DNA from: an uncultured Clostridia bacterium
GTDB taxonomy: Bacteria; Bacillota; Clostridia; Christensenellales; Borkfalkiaceae
Assembly: GCA_934272745.1 (NCBI GenBank)
Contig: CAKQSI010000052.1
Coordinates: 1-11,244 of the forward strand
Direction: 5' to 3'
Length of the DNA stretch: 11,244 bases
Part shown: in pieces, positions 1 to 7,487 of the stretch
Position numbering within the stretch: the stretch's first letter is position 1
Layout: each line of letters starts with the position of its first letter
The notes under the pieces: model-generated
Told to the model about the DNA's origin: nothing
What the model saw: only the letters and a program-made list of their open reading frames with translations
Databases searched by the model: none
Translations under genes and position numbers: made by a program

Positions 1-2
1 AT

Positions 3-581
3 GCGAAAGAGGTGGACGGCGTGTGCTATCTGTGGTTTTCGTGCGTGGTGGGGCTGTCGGATAGGGACGGCGGGTGGTTCGATCGCGACCGCTTTTTGCT
101 GTACTGGTACGAACCCGAAAACGGCACGCGGCAGGAAGCGCGCTGCACCTTTTATTGTAAATCGCGCGACCGGCTGACCCGCGTCAAAACCGAGGGCAGC
201 ACCGTGACCTTTCTGACCGACGAAGCGCTGTTTTCCGACCTGCCGTTTACGGGCGAGGGTTATACCTTGGGGGAAGAAATCTGGTATGCGCTTGCGAAAG
301 AACAGGTGGGTATGGTGTCTACTTTCCGCAAATATCCGCCGGAAAGTTCGCCGCTAGAAGAATCGGTACTGTGGCTTTCTTCGCCCTTAGTGCCGGACGA
401 GGTGAAAATATTCGCCGCGCGCGGAAAAGACGGGCAGTGCTATCTGAAAATCGAGCATTACACCGCATTTCCCTGGTACGTGGACGAACGAATGTCCCCG
501 GTCGGCAGAGCGCTTTTTTGCTGGACGGGCGAGGACGGGCTGATCCGCCAGCAGACCTTTATCTGCCGGGAGCAGAATTAG
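3..581 (+). CDS. 3' part of a protein ending in the repeated module (5' end outside window)
   Basis: The reading frame is open from the first complete codon at position 3 and ends with TAG at 579-581. The residues before the GTG at 12 (A-K-E) already align with the equivalent part of the GH36 protein at 3897, so this is a truncated gene and not a start at 12. The visible 190 or so residues match the end of the module in the other two genes. They hold the tail of half-repeat A (Y-L-W-F-S then G-L-S-D-x-D-G-G-W) and a complete half-repeat B: a T-F-L-T-D-E stretch, an I-W-Y near the middle, a final M-S-P-V-G-R with F-C-W, then R-Q-Q-T-F. The closest relative in the window is the C terminus of the GH36 gene, which shares the M-S-P-V-G-R-[AS]-L-x-C-W ending. 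The missing N-terminal part may be an enzyme, a lectin-like region or more modules; the window cannot say. Function unknown. Confidence 0.85.
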   Translation, partial: AKEVDGVCYLWFSCVVGLSDRDGGWFDRDRFLLYWYEPENGTRQEARCTFYCKSRDRLTRVKTEGSTVTFLTDEALFSDLPFTGEGYTLGEEIWYALAKEQVGMVSTFRKYPPESSPLEESVLWLSSPLVPDEVKIFAARGKDGQCYLKIEHYTAFPWYVDERMSPVGRALFCWTGEDGLIRQQTFICREQN

Positions 582-724
582 GTTTTTGCGGGGAAACGAT
601 TTTCTCCGGACGGGGAAGGTCGCCTTTTGCGTCGGGAAGAAACGCGGTCTTGCGCGCCGGAAAGGGAAGGTTGCTTTCTGTCCGGAAAGCGGTTCCCGCC
701 GCGGGGAATGGCGGCGCTTCTCGG

Positions 725-758
725 TAAACCCGTAAAACTTCTCATTAAACCCGTAAAA
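725..758. repeat. 13-bp direct repeat, two copies 21 bp apart
   Basis: TAAACCCGTAAAA occurs at 725-737 and again, exactly, at 746-758. The start-to-start distance is 21 bp, close to two helical turns, so a protein binding both copies would meet them on the same DNA face. The pair lies about 130-160 bp before the ATG at 887. CCCGTAAAAT also occurs once after the next gene, inside the hairpin at 3690-3721. Operator function is inference; the repeat is directly visible. Confidence 0.6.
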
Positions 759-766
759 TAAGTATG

Positions 767-789
767 CGGTTCCCGAAAACAAGGGGACG
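767..789. repeat. REP-like hairpin, copy 1
   Basis: CGGTTCCC pairs with GGGGACG (one bulged G, one G-T pair) around the 8-nt loop GAAAACAA. A second copy with the same stem and a different loop lies at 3843-3864, before the GH36 gene. A conserved stem with a changed loop suggests a dispersed repetitive element or a structured leader, not chance. This copy is 97 bp upstream of the ATG at 887. Confidence 0.55.
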
Positions 790-886
790 TATGTGACTAA
801 TTCGTACCAAAGCCGGAGAGACTTAAACGTCGGGATATCCGGAACAAGCAATAACAAAAAAGATTCCGAAAGGAAAGAGAGGAAAT

Positions 887-3688
887 ATGACCAGAAACAG
901 AGTTTTACGCATGATTGCCGCACTGGCTGCGGCTTTGACGGTGCTTGCTGCGTGTGCGGCTTGCGGCGGGAACGTCTCCCCGACGCCGTCCGGATCGCCA
1001 AGCGTTTCGGTAAGCGGACAGCCGGACGATCCTTCCGCGCCGTCGACGTCCGTTTTGCCGACCGAGCCGGGCGCTTCCGCTCAGCCGGCAATTCCCACAA
1101 CGACCCCGAGCGAGGATTCGCCCGCCCCGTCCCATGGCGAACCCTCCGCTTTGCCGACCGAGCCGAGCGCTTCCGTGCAGCCGTCCGAACCGGACGTGCC
1201 GGTAACGCCTTCCGCAAAGCCGGGAAATCCCGATATTGTGCCGCCGGTTCTGGATACCGGAAACGTGCCGCGGAGCATCGTGCAAGGGGTGCCGACGACG
1301 CTGCCGAAAGTGATTGCGACCGACAATGCGGACGGCGATCTGACGGATAAAGTCAAAGTCGGGTTCTATCAATTGAAAAAAGATAAAAAGACGGTCAACA
1401 AAACCATTTTCAAAGACCGGCAGCAGACCGAACCTATCGAATTGTCGGTTTCCTCCGCGCTTTTGAAAGATTATTTATTGACCTTTTCCGTGACCGACGC
1501 GGCGGGGAATACGGCAACCGCTTCCGTCTCCGTTACGGTGGAAGAGGACAAAGAGGGGGGGACGCTTACGCTCGACCCTGCGTCCGGCGGAGAAACCGTT
1601 ACGGCGGCTGCAGGAGAAAAGGTGCGGCTTCCGCAGGCAATCGCCATCGATCAGCCTTCCGGAAAAGACATCTCGGATCGCGTCACGATCGACGTTTACG
1701 CGTTGAACGGAAATGTTGTTTTGTATACGTTCCGCGGAGAAGCGGCGGACTGGCAGGTCGTGCTCCCCGCAGGGGAATACATAGCAAAATATTCGGTAAA
1801 GGACGCTGCCGGCAACGAATTTAACGACCACCCGGAAGTGCGCGTTTCCGTTTCGGCAGGACCTGCCGTCAACCTGATCGGACAAAAAGATTTGTTTGCG
1901 GTGAACGGTACCGAGGGGATTTCCTGGTGGAACCGCTACGGAGAACTTTGCTTCGGGCATACGCCGGCGTTCGGCTCCGCTGCCGATACCGTCGGCTGGG
2001 CGTTGAAGTCCGGCAAGATTTACGAACAATATGCGGGTATCACCTTCAACGCCGACCCGCCGGGCAACAACGGACAGATGTTCTATTCGCTCAGCGCGCG
2101 CGGCAGCCGCGACCGGGATTCGTTTCCGGGCGATACCACGGGGCTTTGGCCGGACTATTTGTTTTTGAGAATCGAGAAAAAACAGATCGTTTCCCGCGTG
2201 GAACGGACAACGGACGCGGCGATGGAAACCGTCCGCGCCTATCGCGGCGAACTGCTGGACGGTAAAGACCACACGCTGTACGTGCAGTGGAAAAACGTGG
2301 GCGAAAGCGCTTCCGCCGCAGACGCCGCTATCGAAATTTACGGCTGGGTGGATAAAACGCCTGCGGGCGGCAGAGAGGACGCGTCGTTCATTTTCCGTGC
2401 CGTTCCCGGTGCGAAAACGGGAGAAGGCGTGCTGGAAGCGGCAACGTTCCGTTCCCTTTGGGAAGAAAACGGCGCCGGCTGGCTTTGTATGGATACGTAT
2501 GAAACCGCTTCCCCGCACGAAAAAGACTATATGCGAATCAAAGGCGTCGCGGTGTACGAAAAGGACGAAACCGCCTTTACGGCAGACATTTGCCCGCCGC
2601 AGATTTCGCCCAAGGTTTCGTCCGGCATCGTTGCGGTAGGAAAGAAAGTGTCTCTTTTCCCCGCTGCGGCGGACGGCGGAGAAGAAGTGCTTGTTACCGT
2701 GCTGTCTGAAAACGGTGACGCGGCGGAAGTTGCGGACGGCGGGTTTATCCCGCTTGTTCCCGGTACCTATACGGCGTATTATACGGCAACGGACAAAGCG
2801 GGCAACGTCGGACATGCGGAACGTGTTTTCGTTGCGGCAAACGAGGATAAAACCCCGCCCGAATTAACGCTTGCTTCGGAAGAAAAACTCTTCGGAACTG
2901 CCGGCGGGGCGGTGTTGCTTCCCAAAGCGACGGCAACCGACAATCTGGACGGCGACGTTTCCGGGAAAATTACGGTAAAAATTACGGGACCGGAAAAGAA
3001 AGAGGGGATAAAGCCGGGCGCAAGCGTTACGCTGCACGCGGCGGGAGCGTATATCGCCCTTTACGAAGTGCGCGATTCCTACGGCAACGCGGCAAGAAAA
3101 CGGATTACGATCGGAATTTCCGCCGCGGCGGAGGGAGAACAGAAACTGCTTGCCGAACCCGTGACCAAAAACGAAGGATCCTTAGGCTTTGCCGCCTCGC
3201 AATACGTGTACGAAGAAAAGGTTTCCGTGCGTATGACCATTCAGAGTTTGCAAGGCGTGGTGATGTTCAACCTGCGCGGCGCGGTGGGAAATGCCGACTG
3301 GCCGCAGGGGTTGGTGCTTCGCCTGACCGACACGGGGCAATGTACGGTTTCCGCCAAAGGGCATGACGAGGCAGTGTTTGCAAGTTGCGATCTGAGCCTT
3401 GAAAGATATATCGGCAAATCGGTCGTACTTTCCTATCGGGTCAAAAACGTAAAGGTGGGCGGCGTGGAATATCTGCAGATCCGCGTATGGCTGGACGACG
3501 AAGAACTCGCGTTCTACGCCACCGAAAAGGCGCAGACCGACCTCGTTTCCGGGGAAGGCGGCGTGTATCGTAAAAAAGCCGATTTTACGGGCGAACAGGC
3601 GGAAAACGTCTATGCTTCCCCGGTGTGGATCGCCGTCTATCGTGCGACCGTCACGATAGAAGAAATCACGTTTTCGCCCGGAAACTGA
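887..3688 (+). CDS. Exported lipoprotein with four Ig-like domains and two lectin-like (LamG/concanavalin-type) domains
   Basis: This 933-residue protein starts at an ATG with a purine-rich site (GAGAGG, 877-882) 4 nt upstream. The signal peptide has N-terminal Arg residues, a hydrophobic stretch at 9-22 and lipobox L-A-A-C with Cys23 (Cys26 is a less likely alternative). A Pro/Ser/Thr linker runs from about 30 to 115. Ig-like domains follow at about 117-222 and 225-326. The first shows A-T-D-N-x-D-G-D-L-T and D-A-A-G-N, typical of DUF5011/HYR-like bacterial surface domains. A beta-rich, Trp/Tyr-rich region at about 327-562 looks like a LamG/concanavalin-type jelly roll. Two more Ig-like domains lie at about 566-652 (D-K-A-G-N) and 656-749 (A-T-D-N-L-D-G-D-V), then a second jelly-roll-like region at 756-933. 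The layout is therefore [Ig-Ig-lectin-like] twice. I see no catalytic motif; binding of glycan or wall polymer is the likely role (inference). It lacks the module found in the neighbouring genes. Ends with TGA. Confidence 0.9.
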   Translation: MTRNRVLRMIAALAAALTVLAACAACGGNVSPTPSGSPSVSVSGQPDDPSAPSTSVLPTEPGASAQPAIPTTTPSEDSPAPSHGEPSALPTEPSASVQPSEPDVPVTPSAKPGNPDIVPPVLDTGNVPRSIVQGVPTTLPKVIATDNADGDLTDKVKVGFYQLKKDKKTVNKTIFKDRQQTEPIELSVSSALLKDYLLTFSVTDAAGNTATASVSVTVEEDKEGGTLTLDPASGGETVTAAAGEKVRLPQAIAIDQPSGKDISDRVTIDVYALNGNVVLYTFRGEAADWQVVLPAGEYIAKYSVKDAAGNEFNDHPEVRVSVSAGPAVNLIGQKDLFAVNGTEGISWWNRYGELCFGHTPAFGSAADTVGWALKSGKIYEQYAGITFNADPPGNNGQMFYSLSARGSRDRDSFPGDTTGLWPDYLFLRIEKKQIVSRVERTTDAAMETVRAYRGELLDGKDHTLYVQWKNVGESASAADAAIEIYGWVDKTPAGGREDASFIFRAVPGAKTGEGVLEAATFRSLWEENGAGWLCMDTYETASPHEKDYMRIKGVAVYEKDETAFTADICPPQISPKVSSGIVAVGKKVSLFPAAADGGEEVLVTVLSENGDAAEVADGGFIPLVPGTYTAYYTATDKAGNVGHAERVFVAANEDKTPPELTLASEEKLFGTAGGAVLLPKATATDNLDGDVSGKITVKITGPEKKEGIKPGASVTLHAAGAYIALYEVRDSYGNAARKRITIGISAAAEGEQKLLAEPVTKNEGSLGFAASQYVYEEKVSVRMTIQSLQGVVMFNLRGAVGNADWPQGLVLRLTDTGQCTVSAKGHDEAVFASCDLSLERYIGKSVVLSYRVKNVKVGGVEYLQIRVWLDDEELAFYATEKAQTDLVSGEGGVYRKKADFTGEQAENVYASPVWIAVYRATVTIEEITFSPGN

Positions 3689-3689
3689 C

Positions 3690-3721
3690 GGCGCCCGTAA
3701 AATGAAAAATACGGGAGGCGC
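3690..3721 (+). terminator. Hairpin just after the Ig/lectin-like gene, possible weak terminator
   Basis: The hairpin starts 2 nt after the stop codon. GCGCC (3691-3695) and CGTA (3696-3699) pair with TACG (3710-3713) and GGCGC (3717-3721), leaving a 3-nt bulge (GGA) and a 10-nt A-rich loop. The following stretch is only TTTAATAAAT, so the T-tract is poor. The position is right for a terminator, the strength doubtful. Confidence 0.45.
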
Positions 3722-3842
3722 TTTAATAAATAAGCAAAGCGGCGCCTTTGAATTGGCACGGCAGCGTGCCGGCTGCAGGCGTCGACGGCTGCCGAAAACT
3801 TGCGCGTTCCCCACGGTTTTGCGCGTTTCTGAAAATTGATCG
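3722..3842. other. Palindrome-rich intergenic stretch with competing hairpins
   Basis: No gene is supported. GGCACG (3755-3760) and CGTGCC (3765-3770) form a perfect 6-bp stem with a 4-nt loop. CGGCAGC (3759-3765) can instead pair perfectly with GCTGCCG (3788-3794), which would break the first hairpin. A further imperfect pairing joins GGCGCTTT (3717-3724) with the AAAGC and GCC segments at 3736-3746. The stretch could be a decayed repetitive element or a structured RNA region; I cannot decide. Confidence 0.4.
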
Positions 3843-3864
3843 CGTTCCCGGAATTAAGGGGACG
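3843..3864. repeat. REP-like hairpin, copy 2
   Basis: CGTTCCC pairs with GGGGACG (7 bp with one G-T pair) around the 8-nt loop GGAATTAA. This is the same stem as the hairpin at 767-789, with a changed loop. It ends 32 bp before the ATG of the GH36 gene and would be in or near its 5' leader. The element resembles the small conserved hairpins associated with Y1-transposase (REP-type) families, but no transposase is present here, so the link is inference. Confidence 0.55.
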
Positions 3865-3896
3865 TACCACCAAAAAACGAATATTCGGAGAGAAAA

Positions 3897-6800
3897 ATGA
3901 AGACATATCAAAGACCGAAGTCAACCTTTTTACGCCTTTTTACGGCAATTCTGCTTGCCGTAATTCTGACCTTGATTTCCGCCTGCTCCGGAGGGCAGAC
4001 GCCCGGCGTTTCGCCCGCGCCCTCCCAAAGCGCAAGCGCGAAGCCGAGCGAAAACCCGACGACGAGGCCTACGGAAAATCCCACCGAAAACCCGACAACC
4101 AAGCCTACGGAAAATCCCACCGGGCAGCCGTCCGTATCGCCCACAATGGCGCCTTCCGTTTCGCCGACCACGGCGCCGACGGAAGAACCTTCCGTAAGTC
4201 CCACCGAGCCGGGTGACGAGGTGCGTTATCCCGCGGATAATTACGTACATAAATACGGGGACTACGAAGAGGCGGAGTCCTGGCTGAGCGAAAACATTTC
4301 GCAGATGTATACGCCGCCCGTGACCTTTAACTATAACGGCAGATCTTCCGCTTCTTTCGCATGGGAAAAGCGGGAAGAATCCCGCAAAACCGTGATCGAT
4401 TTCCCCACCGAAGCCCGCCCGTCGGAACGCATTATTTCCACCGTGGTGTACGAAACCGAGGACGCCCCCGCGCTGCAGGTGATCGTGGAATTTACCGCCT
4501 ACGTGGACTATCCCGTGGTGGAATGGAACGCCACGCTGAAAAACGTCGGGGATAAAGACAGCGGACTTCTGACCAATTTACTCTCGTTCAACCACGTGGT
4601 GGAGCGGGCGGACGGTGTGCGCTATCTGCACGCAAACCGCGGTTCTACCATTTCCTATACCGATTTCGAACCGCTCACTTCGCTCATCAAAGAAGATCAG
4701 AATTTCGAAGTCACCAGCGGCAGAGGCAGTACCAGCACCTATATTCCTTATTTCAACGTGGAAAACAAGGTCAACAACACCGGCACCATCGCCATTATGA
4801 GCTGGCAGGGGCAATGGAAAGCCAACTTTTCCGAAACCGCGAAGGGGATAAAACTGACCGCCGGGCAGTACGAAACTTCCTTAAACCTTCGCCCGGGCGA
4901 AAGCATGCGCTATCCCGGCTCGGTTCTGCTTTTCTATAAAGGGAACTACGAAAACGGGCAGAACGTCTATCGCAGATGGCTGTATTACTGCAACCTCTTC
5001 CGCGAAGAGGGCGTGCATATGGAAGAAAAAAGCGCCATGTTCATGGGACCCAACAACGCGGAAACGGAAGATCTGGAACTTATGCAGATGTATATCGAAA
5101 CGGGACTGACCGACCTTCTGGACCGGTTCAACCTCGATATCGGCTGGGAAGAGGGCAGAGTCGCCGGCAACTGGTTTGCGAATTCCTCTTTCCCGAACGG
5201 GTTGAAACCCCTTGCCGACCTTGCGCACGAAGCGGGACTGGATTTTGCCGTGTGGTTTGAACCCGAACGTATCCAGAAAGGCACCGCGATGGAAGAGGCG
5301 CTGAAAGATATCGCAAACGGCATCATCGCGTTGGATTCCTCCGGCAAAGCCTTATCCGACATTTCGTCGCTTCCCGACCGCACCAATATGCTGATCAACT
5401 ACGCCGAGGAAGAAACCGTGCAGTACGTCATCGGACTTCTTTGCGAAAAAATCAAAGAATACGGCATCGATCATTATCGTCAGGACTTCAACATCGACCC
5501 GCAGGCGTTCTGGAAAGCGCAGGACGCAAAATACGCCAAAGAACAGGGCGTAGAACGCGTGGGCTATACCGAAAATCAATATTGCACCGGCTACCTTACC
5601 GTTCTGAGAGAGGTGGTAAAGCAAAATCCCGGGCTGTACGTGGACGCGTGCGCTTCGGGCGGGCAGCGGAACGATCTCGATACCGTACGGCTGTCGTATA
5701 TGCACACCCGTTCGGACTACTGGGCGGATATCGAAAGCGCGCAGTTGCAGACTTACGGCAGTTCTATGTGGTTTATGTACTGGGGAACGGGCTTCTCCTC
5801 CCCGGATATGAACAGTTACGACGTGCGCTCGCACATCGGCAATTCCATCGGCGTGGGAATTACCAAAGCCGAAGACGCCGAAATGCTGGCAAACGCCCTT
5901 TCCGACTGGGAAACCTTCACGCCCTTCCTGTTTTACGATTATTATCCGCTGACGGGCTACGTCGGTTCGACCAGAAAGACCGCCGCCCTGCAGTACGACA
6001 GTCCGGAAAATGGGATCGGCAGAACCATCTTCTACTTCCGTAAAAACGACACGATCACCGTTTCTCTGAAAGGACTGGACCCTGCGGCGACGTACGAAAT
6101 TTATAATATCGACGATATGGAAGGGACGCTTCGCACCGCGACCGGAGCGGAACTTGCGGCAGGCTTTACCGTGACGTCTCAGGCAAAAACAGCCGTTTGT
6201 TTTGAATATCGCCTGCAAGAAGGCTGCGATACGTCGGCATTCCAACAGGAAACGGTCAAAACCGGACCGGGTTCCACCGACTTCGATCCCGGTTCCATCA
6301 AAGAAAACGGAGACCCGCTGGAAAACGTCACGCCGCCCGCGGTGGAGGCGAAATATCTCCCGAACGGACTTTCGGACGAGGATCTCGTCAAGGCTTATCG
6401 CGGCGCGGAACTGACCGAAGATGCGCCCGCCGCCTACCTTGGCGCGGACTACCGTTCGACCGGAAGTTTGTACGCGATTACGAAGGACGTATACGAAAAA
6501 ATGCCCTTGACCGGCGCCGGAAAGGGCGGCTGGCAAGCGGTGGATAAAACCAAGACCGGCTTTATTCTGGACGGGACTTCGTACAAATGGTCGGTGTATA
6601 ACGACTGGTACTGGGAAAACCAGCCCTTCGTGCGGGAAATTGACGGCGCATACTTCCTGTGGCTTAGTTGTATCGTCGGATTGTCCGATTCGGACGGCGG
6701 CTGGATCAATCAGCCGAAACTGAAGTTTACCTATCCCGGCGGAGATTTTACGTTCAATTTCGTGTGCGAATCGGCTTCTATGCAGCGCGTCGATCAGGAC

Positions 6801-7193
6801 GGCGCCGATACGCTGGACGGGAAAGGAAAGATCTTTACGATTGACGAAGCGATTTTCGGAAGCTTTGTCTATACCGGAAACGGCATCTATCTGGACGGAC
6901 GCGTGTGGTACGAGATCGATAAGGAAAAGATCGGTATCATTTCGGTTTTCCAGAAAACGCTGAGCGAATTTGCCGATCCGCTGGAATATCTCATTTTGTT
7001 CTCGGACGCAGGCTCTAAAAAAGTAGCGGCGTATGCCTCGGTAGACGACGAGGGCGTGTACCGTCTGTGGCTGCGCGGGTATGACGATCTGCCCTGGCTG
7101 ATCGATCCCCGCATGTCGCCGGTAGGGCGATCGCTTCTCTGCTGGTACGATAAGGAGGGCAACCTTTGCCAGCAGACCATGGTGCATAGATAA
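3897..7193 (+). CDS. Lipid-anchored GH36 family glycosidase (alpha-galactosidase type) with C-terminal repeated module
   Basis: A 1098-residue protein predicted to hydrolyse terminal alpha-linked galactose (or a related sugar) outside the cell. The ATG follows GGAGAG (3887-3892). The signal peptide has lipobox I-S-A-C with Cys30, and a Pro/Thr/Ser/Asn linker runs to about 106. A beta-sandwich N-terminal domain (about 110-370) precedes a GH36 barrel. Its landmarks are D-I-G-W (414-417), then G-N-W with F-P-x-G-L-K and W-F-E-P-E (453-457). H-Y-R-Q-D-F-N follows, with Asp530 in the nucleophile position. C-A-S-G-G (585-589) is the sugar-recognition loop, and R-S-D-Y-W places Asp607 as acid/base. 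A short beta domain lies near 700-775, then one module (about 820-1098; half-repeats begin near 856 and 977). The nucleophile motif is R-Q-D, not the usual K-W-D, so specificity may differ from standard alpha-galactosidases. Family call is strong, substrate is not. The gene ends TAA-TAA. Confidence 0.93.
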   Translation: MKTYQRPKSTFLRLFTAILLAVILTLISACSGGQTPGVSPAPSQSASAKPSENPTTRPTENPTENPTTKPTENPTGQPSVSPTMAPSVSPTTAPTEEPSVSPTEPGDEVRYPADNYVHKYGDYEEAESWLSENISQMYTPPVTFNYNGRSSASFAWEKREESRKTVIDFPTEARPSERIISTVVYETEDAPALQVIVEFTAYVDYPVVEWNATLKNVGDKDSGLLTNLLSFNHVVERADGVRYLHANRGSTISYTDFEPLTSLIKEDQNFEVTSGRGSTSTYIPYFNVENKVNNTGTIAIMSWQGQWKANFSETAKGIKLTAGQYETSLNLRPGESMRYPGSVLLFYKGNYENGQNVYRRWLYYCNLFREEGVHMEEKSAMFMGPNNAETEDLELMQMYIETGLTDLLDRFNLDIGWEEGRVAGNWFANSSFPNGLKPLADLAHEAGLDFAVWFEPERIQKGTAMEEALKDIANGIIALDSSGKALSDISSLPDRTNMLINYAEEETVQYVIGLLCEKIKEYGIDHYRQDFNIDPQAFWKAQDAKYAKEQGVERVGYTENQYCTGYLTVLREVVKQNPGLYVDACASGGQRNDLDTVRLSYMHTRSDYWADIESAQLQTYGSSMWFMYWGTGFSSPDMNSYDVRSHIGNSIGVGITKAEDAEMLANALSDWETFTPFLFYDYYPLTGYVGSTRKTAALQYDSPENGIGRTIFYFRKNDTITVSLKGLDPAATYEIYNIDDMEGTLRTATGAELAAGFTVTSQAKTAVCFEYRLQEGCDTSAFQQETVKTGPGSTDFDPGSIKENGDPLENVTPPAVEAKYLPNGLSDEDLVKAYRGAELTEDAPAAYLGADYRSTGSLYAITKDVYEKMPLTGAGKGGWQAVDKTKTGFILDGTSYKWSVYNDWYWENQPFVREIDGAYFLWLSCIVGLSDSDGGWINQPKLKFTYPGGDFTFNFVCESASMQRVDQDGADTLDGKGKIFTIDEAIFGSFVYTGNGIYLDGRVWYEIDKEKIGIISVFQKTLSEFADPLEYLILFSDAGSKKVAAYASVDDEGVYRLWLRGYDDLPWLIDPRMSPVGRSLLCWYDKEGNLCQQTMVHR
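4067..4122 (+). repeat. Short direct repeats encoding the P-T-E-N linker of the GH36 lipoprotein
   Basis: The 20-bp sequence GCCTACGGAAAATCCCACCG occurs at 4067-4086 and exactly again at 4103-4122, 36 bp (12 codons) apart and in frame. It encodes part of the K/R-P-T-E-N-P-T linker between the lipid anchor and the enzyme. In-frame slippage or recombination here would change linker length without breaking the gene. Confidence 0.75.
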
Positions 7194-7205
7194 TAATATC
7201 CGGTG

Positions 7206-7242
7206 GAAAACGTGCGGGGGCTTGTATCGCCCGTGCGTTTTC
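7206..7242 (+). terminator. Hairpin after the GH36 gene, likely terminator
   Basis: GAAAACGTGCGGG (7206-7218) pairs along its whole length with CCCGTGCGTTTTC (7230-7242), 13 bp with two G-T pairs, around an 11-nt loop. The stem sits 12 nt after the stop codon. Its downstream arm carries TTTT right after the GC-rich part, as in a short-T-tract intrinsic terminator that can also pair with an upstream A-run. Confidence 0.6.
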
Positions 7243-7270
7243 GCCGTGCATGGGGCGGGCGCTATTTATA

Positions 7271-7301
7271 TCACCCGTGCGTTTTCGCCGCGCGGGGGTG
7301 A
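7271..7301 (+). terminator. Second hairpin after the GH36 gene, sharing a 17-bp direct repeat with the first
   Basis: TCACCC (7271-7276) plus GTGCG (7277-7281) pair with CGCGC (7289-7293) plus GGGTGA (7296-7301), with a 2-nt bulge and a 7-nt loop. CCCGTGCGTTTTCGCCG inside it (7274-7290) is an exact copy of 7230-7246. The same segment can instead pair upstream through GCATGGG (7248-7254) with CCCGTGC (7274-7280), so two folds compete. Backup terminator is the simplest reading; the call is uncertain. Confidence 0.4.
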
Positions 7302-7353
7302 CGGAGAACTCCGATAAGCGTGCTGCCCGAAAGGTTGCATTTTTGACGAAAAA

Positions 7354-7407
7354 TTGCTGTTTTTTGCGCTGACCGTTATAGAAGTATAAATAATTCGCTG
7401 TTATACT
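7354..7407 (+). promoter_or_regulatory. Promoter candidates for the three-module lipoprotein gene
   Basis: Two candidates are visible. One is an extended -10, TG-T-TATACT (7399-7407), with no good -35 at the usual distance. It would start transcription near 7414 and leave a leader of about 74 nt. The other is TTGCTG (7354-7359) and TATAGA (7377-7382) with a 17-bp spacer. The region is the most AT-rich of the intergenic stretches and is followed by a strong ribosome binding site. Confidence 0.45.
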
Positions 7408-7474
7408 GAAAGCAATGCACAGAGATAACGAACGGGATCTCTGAAAACCTTACCAAACCGAAAGTAATCCTAAG

Positions 7475-7481
7475 AAGGAGG
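7475..7481 (+). promoter_or_regulatory. Strong ribosome binding site (AAGGAGG)
   Basis: AAGGAGG lies 6 nt before the ATG at 7488. It is near-perfect and clearly stronger than the sites of the two preceding genes. It fixes the start and suggests high translation of the module-only lipoprotein. Confidence 0.85.
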
Positions 7482-7487
7482 AAAATT

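Larger units (their letters stand above)
582..886. other. Intergenic region of 305 bp between gene 1 and the Ig/lectin-like lipoprotein gene
   Basis: No gene is supported here; short frames crossing it are shadows. It holds several structured elements. A hairpin at 693-708 pairs TTCCC with GGGAA around a 6-nt loop. GCGGTTCCCG occurs twice, at 689-698 and 766-775. There is a 13-bp direct repeat at 725-758 and a REP-like hairpin at 767-789. An imperfect CCGGA/TCCGG pairing lies around 658-685. I see no clear intrinsic terminator with a T-run for gene 1, and no convincing -35/-10 pair for the next gene. Confidence 0.6.
7194..7487. other. Intergenic region of 294 bp before the three-module lipoprotein gene
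   Basis: No gene is supported. The first 110 bp hold hairpins with a 17-bp direct repeat; the last 130 bp are AT-richer and hold promoter candidates, a small hairpin and a strong ribosome binding site. AGAGAT (7421-7426) can pair with ATCTCT (7437-7442) around a 10-nt loop in the predicted leader. Confidence 0.6.

Noticed and set aside
387..1217. Minus-strand open frame of 276 codons across the first intergenic region
   Set aside because: Arg-rich shadow of two plus-strand genes and the spacer; no signal peptide, domain or good ribosome site.
1475..2815. Minus-strand open frame (446 codons) opposite the Ig/lectin-like gene
   Set aside because: Low-complexity Arg-rich translation, no recognisable domain, and it lies fully inside a convincing plus-strand gene.
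767..3864. Composite mobile element bounded by the two REP-like hairpins around the Ig/lectin-like gene
   Set aside because: The hairpins are in direct orientation, there is no transposase, and no target duplication is visible; shared dispersed repeats explain them better.
5352..7187. Long minus-strand open frame (611 codons) opposite the GH36 gene
   Set aside because: It is a shadow of the strong plus-strand codon bias. Its translation is Arg/Val/Phe-rich without domain motifs, and the plus strand has clear GH36 motifs through the same bases.
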